From JBBQER01 sp052148155 (GTDB lineage: Bacteria > Actinomycetota > Acidimicrobiia > IMCC26256 > PALSA-610), in assembly GCA_052148155.1 (NCBI GenBank), contig JBKQIY010000097.1, positions 1-6,708 of the forward strand: 6,708 bases of DNA, in the 5' to 3' direction. A program made the position numbers and the translations under genes. Below, piece by piece: positions 1 to 5,199 of the stretch (position 1 is the stretch's first letter; each line of letters begins with the position of its first letter). Under the pieces are notes generated by a model that worked only from the letters and a program-made list of their open reading frames with translations, ran no database searches and had not been told where the DNA came from.

Positions 1-343
1 GTCGCGTCCAGCCCAAGGTCGTTGTCGGCGCTCAGCGGGTCACCGCGCGTCGACGTCGCGGGAACCTCCCGTGAGCAATCGGGGCAGACCAAGAACGGAT
101 TCGTGCGAAGCGCTCCCGCGTCGAGCGGCGCATCACGACTTCAGGAGCGTCGTCTGCCATCAACTGAAGAAAGCGGGGCTGAAAAGATGTGCGGCATGCA
201 GAACTGGTTCACGCCTTGGTGTTCCCAGCGCCTCCGCGCTGCGTCCGGAGGTGGCGAAGCGGGGTCGCGGTCGAGCACGGTGACCTCGTGGCATCGAGGC
301 CGACCCAGAGCCGTCACAAACCGACGATATCGCCACGGATCAT
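1..343 (-). pseudogene. FAD-dependent monooxygenase remnant, frameshifted, open at left edge
   Basis: No single frame is open, but three frames read on the minus strand join into the N-terminal part of a class A-type FAD monooxygenase/oxidoreductase. From an ATG at 343 come residues MIRGDIV, the usual lead into the FAD-binding Rossmann strand. The glycine-rich loop that follows is damaged and shortened, with an in-frame TGA. At 290-264 another frame gives HEVTVLDRD, the typical end of the second Rossmann strand (acidic residue for the FAD ribose). At 227-183 the same frame gives WEHQGVNQFCMPHIF, close to the W-x-x-x-G-V-x-Q-F-x-x-x-H pattern of these actinobacterial proteins. The next frame continues with PRFLQLMADDAPEVV (178-134). 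The third continues with DAPLDAGALRTNPF, resembling the segment that follows in the family. The first shift fits one extra base in a run of four A at 182-185; the second fits one missing base near 135. The remainder lies outside the window. It is same-strand and downstream of the hydrolase, so it may once have been the last operon gene. Sequencing error could explain the two single-base shifts, but not the damaged Rossmann loop. Confidence 0.65.
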
Positions 344-384
344 GACGACGGGGAGGCGTGAGCGCCCCTTTTCTTAGCCAACCT

Positions 385-618
385 CTACGCAGGAAGGGTT
401 CGCGGTCTGAACCTGAGGCGGTCACGCCGGAGTCGGCCGATGTCAGACCTCGCAGGCAGTGCAAACGAGGGTCGCGGTGCGCGCGAGCGTTCGCCGGGTC
501 GGGTGAAGGCAGATGCCCGCGTCGGAGTGGTGGCCCGCCGTGCAGCGGCGATCACAGAGGACGGCTGAGTGGACAGGACTTCTCGGATGCGGTCCCCTCG
601 AGCATCGTTCGCACTCAT
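385..618 (-). CDS. Doubtful 77-aa ORF overlapping the hydrolase stop (ATGA)
   Basis: The ATG at 618-616 overlaps the TGA of the hydrolase gene (617-615) as ATGA, a classic translational-coupling arrangement, which is the only reason to list it. The 77-residue product is rich in Arg, Ser, Ala and Pro, has no hydrophobic segment or motif, and is not recognised. The stretch 344-614 holds no other credible gene on either strand. The ORF could be the truncated start of a coupled gene that has decayed like the flavoprotein remnant just downstream, or chance. Confidence 0.22.
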   Translation of the reverse strand: MSANDARGDRIREVLSTQPSSVIAAARRATTPTRASAFTRPGERSRAPRPSFALPARSDIGRLRRDRLRFRPRTLPA

Positions 619-2576
619 GCGGGCGTGTCCAACACGGTCGTAGCAACGGGAGCTGAAACGAGTGGGTACTCACGCTCAAGAAATTCTGTGGACTCCTCAA
701 ACAGGCGCTGGCGCGCTCCCGGAGAGGAGAAGACGTGATCGCCTCCGTCGATCTCCACCAGTTGCACGTGGCCGGATCGACGGAGTGTCTCCAGCGCTCG
801 ACCGCCGAACATTCGCACGTAGCGAGCGGTCGACTCGCCAGCCGAAAAGATCATCAGCACCTTCACGCCGCGCGCTGCGATCTTCTCGAGGTCTGTCGGG
901 AGCGGACTGGGTGCATCGACCCGCAACCCCACCCGACGAGCGGCGTTGCGGGCCATCGCGCCGAATGCGAATCCGAACCCATCGGTAGCTCCCCGGCGCA
1001 GTAGCTCTCCCACGTGGGCGAGACCGTGTGTGATGCCTTGTTCACGCAGCACGAGCCGCCACTTTCGCGGGCTCACCAGGCCTCGGCCCAGGGAGTGTGC
1101 TGCCGAAAGGCTGGTCTCGGTTGAGCTTGACGCAGTGTCATCGGCTCCGAGGTAGAAAATCCCGGGATTCACGAGCATCGCATGGCTGATGTCGACGCCG
1201 TCGACAGCGGCGTGGAAGGCGTTGAATGCACCCGAACACAACCCGAAGAGGACGACGGAGTCGAAACCGGTCCGAGTTTGGACCCACGCGACTGTCTCAC
1301 GGATTTCGTCGAGGCAAGTCGGCGCATGGGCCGAGATTTGGGTCAGTGGATCGACGCCGACGCTGTCACCCACGCCGCCGAGGTCGATCCGTACGACCGT
1401 AAACCCGAGGCTTGCCCAATACCGGGCTAGGAGCACGTACAAGCGTCCGGGTCCGACACGATTGTTCGCACCGGTGGTGCACAACACGATGGAGGCGCTT
1501 CGAATCGGGACATCGCCGGCCGGGCGCGAAATGATCGCGAACAGTCGAGCATCGACCCACGCCTGCTCCTCGATGACGCGGTCTCGTGCAGGACCGGGGG
1601 GCGCGAAGCGCCCGGCTGTTGGATCCTGAATCGACAACGTGTTCGCCTCGACGACGGCCGCGTCGACAACGTTGGCGACAACGGGAGCGCCGGCGTTTGG
1701 CAGGGCAAGGTTCGCGTTATCAAGCCAGTCCACGATGCGGTGAAGGGTCTTCAGCGGAGCCACCGACTTCACCTCGTCGTCGGTCATGAACTCTGCGTAG
1801 CCGGGCATTTGTTCGTGCTCGACGTTGGATCCCAAGTCCACGAGCCCACGAAGGAGGAGGTCGTTCGGCGCCGCGTCGCTACGGTCGATTAGCAATACCG
1901 AGCGTGGGCGGACAGGACTCGGTGCTACGACCAGGTCGATGGCGGCGAGGTCGACAAGTGTTTGTGCGGCGAACTCGAAGCCGCAGACCTCGAGTGAGTC
2001 TTTGGGGAACCGATCGGCCATGACGCGTTGGACGGGACGCGCCGCAGCGGAGAGCTTCGAGAGAGCGCGAAGCTCGCGCACGTAGGCCGCGCCGCTCGCG
2101 GGGGGCCACCAAAGTACAAGACCTGATACGCCGGGATGTGTCGTTGCGTAGCGGTGCGCCAGCAACGCACCAGCCCGATATCCGACGAGCCGAATATCTG
2201 ATACGCCGCGTGACCGCAGCACGCCGACGGCCGCGTCGATGCTTCGGATCCACGCATCTAGCCGGTCGGGCTCCCAGGGTCCTCCGGCCGAGTCACCTTC
2301 GCCGTCGTAGTCGATGCGCAGGCTCCAAAACCCGCGTTCGGTGAGTGCACCGGCGAGGTGACGCAACGCCCGGTAGGCGATCAGTCCGTCGAAACCGAAG
2401 GTGTCGCACAGAACCACTCCGCAGTCGGAGCGGATTTCCGGCTGATGCAGCGTCCCGAAGCAACGTGACGGCCTGCGGCCGAACCACAGTGCCTTCGGCT
2501 TATTGGGTTCACGCATAGCGATCGGCCAGTCCACGCTCGATCCACAATACAAAGTAGTTTGTCGCGCCCCAGACAT
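615..2576 (-). CDS. Tandem alpha/beta-hydrolase; first domain degenerate, second with Cys nucleophile
   Basis: About 653 residues with two alpha/beta-hydrolase folds in one chain; cytoplasmic, with no signal peptide or membrane segment. Domain 1 (about 40-290) has the family landmarks DTFGFDG, then an RIDYDGEGDSAGG strand, but the nucleophile elbow reads G-Y-R-A-G (Arg134 for Ser), and no His follows in the usual C-terminal position, so it is predicted inactive. Domain 2 (about 340-640) has TGANNRVGPGR (near 368-378), RIDLGGVGDS (about 396-405), the elbow G-L-C-S-G (Cys447), and GGDHVFS with His614; Glu581 is a possible acid. This second domain matches the GPNR-type hydrolases found beside carrier-protein, NRPS/PKS and exosortase-type polysaccharide clusters. 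A Cys nucleophile suits thioesterase or acyl-transfer chemistry. It is the downstream partner of the amino acid:[carrier protein] ligase, 60 bp apart, so it may release or transfer the carrier-bound product (inference). The start is uncertain: TTG 2585, ATG 2576 and ATG 2516 are in frame and none has a good Shine-Dalgarno site. Confidence 0.85.
   Translation of the reverse strand: MSGARQTTLYCGSSVDWPIAMREPNKPKALWFGRRPSRCFGTLHQPEIRSDCGVVLCDTFGFDGLIAYRALRHLAGALTERGFWSLRIDYDGEGDSAGGPWEPDRLDAWIRSIDAAVGVLRSRGVSDIRLVGYRAGALLAHRYATTHPGVSGLVLWWPPASGAAYVRELRALSKLSAAARPVQRVMADRFPKDSLEVCGFEFAAQTLVDLAAIDLVVAPSPVRPRSVLLIDRSDAAPNDLLLRGLVDLGSNVEHEQMPGYAEFMTDDEVKSVAPLKTLHRIVDWLDNANLALPNAGAPVVANVVDAAVVEANTLSIQDPTAGRFAPPGPARDRVIEEQAWVDARLFAIISRPAGDVPIRSASIVLCTTGANNRVGPGRLYVLLARYWASLGFTVVRIDLGGVGDSVGVDPLTQISAHAPTCLDEIRETVAWVQTRTGFDSVVLFGLCSGAFNAFHAAVDGVDISHAMLVNPGIFYLGADDTASSSTETSLSAAHSLGRGLVSPRKWRLVLREQGITHGLAHVGELLRRGATDGFGFAFGAMARNAARRVGLRVDAPSPLPTDLEKIAARGVKVLMIFSAGESTARYVRMFGGRALETLRRSGHVQLVEIDGGDHVFSSPGARQRLFEESTEFLEREYPLVSAPVATTVLDTPA
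2549..2562. repeat. Short inverted repeat near the hydrolase start
   Basis: ACAAA-GTAG-TTTGT is a perfect 5-bp-arm inverted repeat in an AT-rich patch inside otherwise GC-rich DNA. It lies within the extreme 5' end of the hydrolase reading frame if ATG 2576 is the start, or upstream of the gene if ATG 2516 is used. It could be a small operator or a coincidence; a 5-bp arm is weak evidence. Confidence 0.25.
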
Positions 2577-2636
2577 GGCGCTCAACGTGCAGTCTGCTCG
2601 GTCGATAGTTCGCCGAGTCGATCGGGAGCACGGCCG

Positions 2637-3548
2637 TCACAGCTGAAGTCGCTTGCGCGTGTCATTCGGCCAGTGATCGGGCTCCAGTCCGTGCTCGGCG
2701 AACAGTGCAAGCACGATCCGCTCGATACCAAAGCCCACGCACGCAGAATGCGCCGTGCTACCACCAGAGGCCGAGATCTCGAATGGCGCTGTCAAATGAT
2801 CCAGGTGACAGTTGCACGACACAATCGCGGTCGGGCGCTCCTTGCTCGAGACCGTCGCCAGCAGTTCGAACTTGAGCGCGTGCTCGCGCTGGCTCGCGGC
2901 GAGTATCGAACCTGCTCGTCCGAAGAATGGGTCGTTCGCGGCGTCGACCACGACCTCCAATCCGAGATCGGCCATCATCTGTTGCGATCTACCGACCCAA
3001 TCATCTCGAAATGCAAGCGAACTCTCCGGTGTGCCGATGTGCACGAACTCATGCTGATGAAACGCCTGCATCCTTGCCGGATCGTCGGACGGCTCGCGCC
3101 GAAAACATGTGCCGAGGACGTCGAACAACCGGCCGCCGTCCGGCAGCTGACCCGTCACCATCGGATAGACCGGGTAGCACGCCGCTGGCAGGTCAAGGTC
3201 GGTCGGCGTGAGCTGCGCGGCCCAATCGAGGCCGTGCGGGTCCCGAAGCAACGCGGCGTGTTCGTTTTCGCCACCGTCGAACCCGTGAATTGATCCCGCG
3301 AGATTGGGAAACGACCGGAGAAAGTCGCTGCGAATCAGGTACTCCCGCGAGAACACTGCCGGAAATCGGTAGACCTCCGGTTGGTCGCCGCGTCCCGCCT
3401 CCGTGACGAAACGATCGACGCTTTCGAAAGCTGCGACAAACGCACTGCCCATGCCGTAAACGCCCTTGACGCCGCAGCTTGTCAACACGGTGGCCGCCAA
3501 CAGCGAATCCCGAAAGGCGAGTTGACCTTCGCTCGTAACCGGCCCCAT
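2637..3548 (-). CDS. Amino acid:[carrier protein] ligase (class II aaRS homologue)
   Basis: A 303-residue class II aminoacyl-tRNA synthetase catalytic core without any tRNA-binding domain. It resembles the atypical seryl-tRNA synthetase homologues of Bradyrhizobium and Agrobacterium, which activate glycine or alanine with ATP and transfer it to the phosphopantetheine thiol of a small carrier protein. Visible hallmarks are motif 2, CFRRE (Arg150/Arg151) running to HQHEFVHIG, and motif 3, GFGIERI (Gly272 to Ile278, Arg277 binding ATP). Three residues sit where the family's zinc ligands are expected: Cys124 (ACYPVYP), Glu167 (HEFVHIG) and Cys270 (SACVGFG). In this family the zinc holds the amino group of the substrate. 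Length fits the family (about 300-330 residues). The ATG at 3548 is preferred over the GTG at 3551 because AAGGA (3559-3555) lies six bases before it. The carrier protein and holo-ACP synthase lie upstream in the same operon, which strongly supports the function. Whether it uses Gly, Ala or another small amino acid cannot be read from the sequence. Confidence 0.92.
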   Translation of the reverse strand: MGPVTSEGQLAFRDSLLAATVLTSCGVKGVYGMGSAFVAAFESVDRFVTEAGRGDQPEVYRFPAVFSREYLIRSDFLRSFPNLAGSIHGFDGGENEHAALLRDPHGLDWAAQLTPTDLDLPAACYPVYPMVTGQLPDGGRLFDVLGTCFRREPSDDPARMQAFHQHEFVHIGTPESSLAFRDDWVGRSQQMMADLGLEVVVDAANDPFFGRAGSILAASQREHALKFELLATVSSKERPTAIVSCNCHLDHLTAPFEISASGGSTAHSACVGFGIERIVLALFAEHGLEPDHWPNDTRKRLQL

Positions 3549-3554
3549 CACTGG

Positions 3555-3559
3555 TCCTT
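3555..3559 (-). promoter_or_regulatory. Ribosome binding site of the ligase gene
   Basis: AAGGA on the minus strand, six bases before ATG 3548 and three before the alternative GTG 3551. It decides in favour of the ATG. It is the clearest Shine-Dalgarno site with a start codon at the right distance in this operon. Confidence 0.55.
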
Positions 3560-3612
3560 GTGTACCGGGAGCATTTGGCTATTCGCTCCACGGATCCGGT
3601 CGTTGTGCACGC

Positions 3613-3864
3613 TCAGCGTCGCGCGGAAGCGTCACGGAGCTGGTCGCCGAGCAGGTAAGCCCCATCGCCGCGGCTGCTCGCCGTGCGAGAGCCCGTCATC
3701 GCCTCGCGCCGGGACCGGGCGTCGCGGTAAACACCATCCGAGAATGGTCCAAACGAACTCGAACGAAATCGCAACGCGAACGCCCGCCGCTCGGACTGCC
3801 GGCCAGGAGGCAGATCCGCGCCACCGCGCCTGACAGGATCGCCTGCTGGCTCTTCAGAGAACAT
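3613..3864 (-). CDS. Unrecognised 83-aa ORF directly after the carrier-protein stop
   Basis: The ATG at 3864 follows the TGA of the carrier-protein gene with no gap (TGAATG), so ribosomes finishing the carrier protein could restart here. The product is hydrophilic, rich in Arg, Ser, Gly and Ala, has no membrane segment, Cys pair or motif, and is not recognised. It fills most of the 316-bp space between two genes whose products act together, where the rest of the operon is compact. That leaves three readings: a real small protein of the pathway, the decayed stump of a larger gene, or chance. Low sequence complexity and the absence of a family signature favour a stump or chance. Confidence 0.3.
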   Translation of the reverse strand: MFSEEPAGDPVRRGGADLPPGRQSERRAFALRFRSSSFGPFSDGVYRDARSRREAMTGSRTASSRGDGAYLLGDQLRDASARR

Positions 3865-4116
3865 TCAGACGTTCAACTCGGCGTGGAGGTCGTTTAACGC
3901 GCTGCCGATCGCCGCGACGGATTCGAAGGTGTCGCGACGAAGGAGTCGCTCCGGGAACTCGATATCAAAGGCGTCCTCGAGTGCCAGCATGAGGTTGACG
4001 CTTGCGTGCGAGGTTAGTCCAGCACGATAGAGATTGTCGGTGTCGCTGAGGGTCGCTACATCGACTGCCAATCGGCCGTGCTGAGCGATAACCTCTCGAA
4101 TTCGTTCCGTAGTCAC
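3865..4116 (-). CDS. Acyl-carrier-protein-like amino acid carrier
   Basis: An 83-residue four-helix carrier protein, acidic in its second half. Ser36 in AGLTSHASVNLMLALE aligns with the phosphopantetheine-bearing serine of ordinary ACPs (GLDSL...VELVMALEE). The usual Asp before this Ser is Thr and the Leu after it is His. The T/K-S-H-A-S-V form is, from memory, typical of the stand-alone carriers that partner amino acid:[carrier protein] ligases. Helix II ends in LALEDAFDIEFPE, the recognition helix for partners. Start is GTG 4116, preceded by a purine-rich GGGGGGAAA. Its gene lies 39 bp after the holo-ACP synthase and upstream of the ligase, giving the enzyme that activates it and the enzyme that loads it in one operon. 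It should carry a glycyl- or alanyl-type thioester; the further fate is unknown. Confidence 0.9.
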   Translation of the reverse strand: MTTERIREVIAQHGRLAVDVATLSDTDNLYRAGLTSHASVNLMLALEDAFDIEFPERLLRRDTFESVAAIGSALNDLHAELNV

Positions 4117-4155
4117 TTTCCCCCCGCATCAGTACATTCGTATAGGAAATCTTGG

Positions 4156-4539
4156 CTATTCGAACAGAGTCGCGATGACGACGGCGTTGGCCATGCCCGC
4201 TTCATGGCTGAGACTCACGGACAGCGAGTCGATCCCAGCATCGTGAGCGAGCTGAGCTGCACTCCCCGCAAGAGCTAGCTCACACCACCCTCCCGGGTCG
4301 CGCCGCACCTCTATTGTCCGCCAATCCGGTCGAGTGTCGCGCGGTCGTAAGACCTTCATCGTGGCTTCTTTCGCGGCGAAACGCGCTGCCAACCGCTCGG
4401 CTGACAGAGCCGGGTCCTGGCCGCAGTACTCGAGCTCCTGCTCCGTGTACACACGCCGGAGGTATCGATCCCCGAAGGTCGCCACCGACTCGGCGACCTG
4501 CTCGACGGAGCACAGGTCGGTACCGACCCGGATCGCCAT
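4156..4539 (-). CDS. acpS: Holo-ACP synthase (4'-phosphopantetheinyl transferase)
   Basis: A 127-residue AcpS-type enzyme that moves 4'-phosphopantetheine from coenzyme A to the conserved Ser of a carrier protein, as a Mg2+-dependent trimer. Motifs are VGTDLCSVEQV with metal ligand Asp8, the hallmark RFAAKEA with Lys57 and Glu58, and the C-terminal SLSHEAGMANAVVIA strand pair. With the ATG at 4539 the metal ligands fall at 8 and 58, the same spacing as known AcpS enzymes, so this start is preferred to ATG 4563, which would add eight residues (MRDATKPP). Neither start has a clear Shine-Dalgarno site. It could be the cell's housekeeping AcpS, but its position as first gene of the operon, 39 bp before an unusual carrier protein, points to a copy dedicated to that carrier (inference). 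Confidence 0.93.
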   Translation of the reverse strand: MAIRVGTDLCSVEQVAESVATFGDRYLRRVYTEQELEYCGQDPALSAERLAARFAAKEATMKVLRPRDTRPDWRTIEVRRDPGGWCELALAGSAAQLAHDAGIDSLSVSLSHEAGMANAVVIATLFE

Positions 4540-4864
4540 GGGCGGCTTGGTGGCGTCACGCATGGATCGATCTACCGTCTCGTTGTCGATTGTCGTGGGT
4601 CACGGTCGATGGACCCACTGGCTTGACCCATACTGCCGACGCCATCCCGCTCCAGCGTCTCGTGTTTCCCGTCGGCGCCGGACAAAGAGGCGACGCGTTG
4701 TGCCGGCTGAGGGTACTTCGGTCGCTCGGACGCGTGAAGTGGCCGGGCATCGACAACCGACAAGGAGGAATCGCCCGAATAGACGGTTCGAGTCTCGATG
4801 TATCGGCCGCCCTAGCATCCTGCGACGGGTTGTTTGCTGGCATTTGCCGCCCCCTGCCTCCATC
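4540..4864. other. Non-coding stretch, probable leader of the acpS operon
   Basis: No convincing gene on either strand. Several long reading frames cross it, but they are Arg/Pro/Ser-rich, lack motifs and overlap acpS or the secreted protein on the opposite strand. If the minus-strand promoter proposed at 4913-4941 is right, this stretch is transcribed as a leader of about 365 nt before acpS. I see no riboswitch fold or terminator that I can support. An orphan Shine-Dalgarno-like AAGGAGG lies on the plus strand at 4762-4768 without a start codon. Confidence 0.4.
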
Positions 4865-4935
4865 GACGGTCAAAAAGCCGTCAACCCGTTGAACGCTCTG
4901 AGCGTCCATATAAGGATACGACCACACAGAGCGTT
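4865..4935. repeat. Cluster of four palindromes in the divergent intergenic region
   Basis: Four inverted repeats are packed into about 70 bp. GACGG (4865-4869) pairs with CCGTC (4878-4882). TCAAC-CC-GTTGA is a perfect palindrome at 4881-4892. ACGCTC-T-GAGCGT is perfect at 4893-4905. AACGCTCTG (4892-4900) pairs with CAGAGCGTT (4927-4935), giving a third GAGCGT half-site. The spacing of half-sites looks like an operator for a dimeric regulator, and it overlaps promoter-like hexamers on both strands. Alternatively the 9-bp pair could form an RNA hairpin with a 26-nt loop. Confidence 0.6.
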
Positions 4936-4941
4936 GATCAA
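4913..4941 (-). promoter_or_regulatory. Candidate promoter of the acpS operon
   Basis: On the minus strand TTGATC (4941-4936) is followed by a 17-base spacer and TATCCT (4918-4913), a fair housekeeping-type promoter with a TAnnnT -10. The spacer contains the AACGCTCTG arm of the palindrome cluster, so a regulator bound there would block the promoter. Transcription would start near 4906. On the plus strand, TTGAAC (4889-4894) lies upstream of TATAAG (4909-4914), but the 14-base spacer is too short for a good promoter. Confidence 0.4.
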
Positions 4942-5002
4942 ATGACTTACTCGCGGCATTTCTCCCGAAATTCTTGGGGCGTCGTTGCGCCATCAGGGAC
5001 GC

Positions 5003-5043
5003 CCACTCAGACTCTGAGTATATCCTGTGAATATCCTGAGTGG
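5003..5043. repeat. Second palindrome with third half-site and two direct repeats
   Basis: ACTCAG-ACT-CTGAGT is a perfect inverted repeat at 5005-5019. CCACTCAG (5003-5010) also pairs with CTGAGTGG at 5036-5043, giving three half-sites. Between them ATATCCTG occurs twice (5020-5027 and 5031-5038), 11 bp apart, about one helical turn. The arrangement copies that of the first cluster (palindrome plus a distal inverted half-site) with a different half-site sequence. It lies about 160 bp before the secreted-protein start, so it may be its operator. The repeats each contain TATCCT, a possible -10, but no good -35 lies 16-18 bases before either. Confidence 0.5.
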
Positions 5044-5199
5044 ATTTAGTTCGGGCACGCGTAGCAGTCTGTGCAGGGGCGCGCTGTTGCGCTGATCGGC
5101 CGGCTCGCGAGGGAAGCCGCGCTGCACGGTTGCAACGGTCGACTCTGACCTGGGGAAATGCAACTTTCATGTCGGCGTGTGCGGGGCGATCGCCAGGAG

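Noticed and set aside
350..372. GGGGCG...CCCC on the minus strand as a possible terminator hairpin
   Set aside because: The stem needs bulges and no T run follows it.
3700..3864. A second frame in the carrier-ligase gap with a stretch (AILSGAVARICLLA) faintly like an acyl-CoA dehydrogenase helix
   Set aside because: The resemblance covers only about 15 residues with no diagnostic motif, so I cannot support it as a remnant.
4762..4768. AAGGAGG, a near-consensus Shine-Dalgarno sequence on the plus strand
   Set aside because: No ATG, GTG or TTG follows within a usable distance; the next ATG, at 4799, opens only five codons.
4785..4794. GGTTCGAGTC, resembling the T-loop of a tRNA
   Set aside because: The flanking bases do not form a 5-bp T-stem, and no acceptor or anticodon stem could be found upstream.
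4314..4892. A 192-codon open frame on the plus strand
   Set aside because: Its first 80 codons are antisense to the well-supported acpS gene, and the rest shows no family signature.
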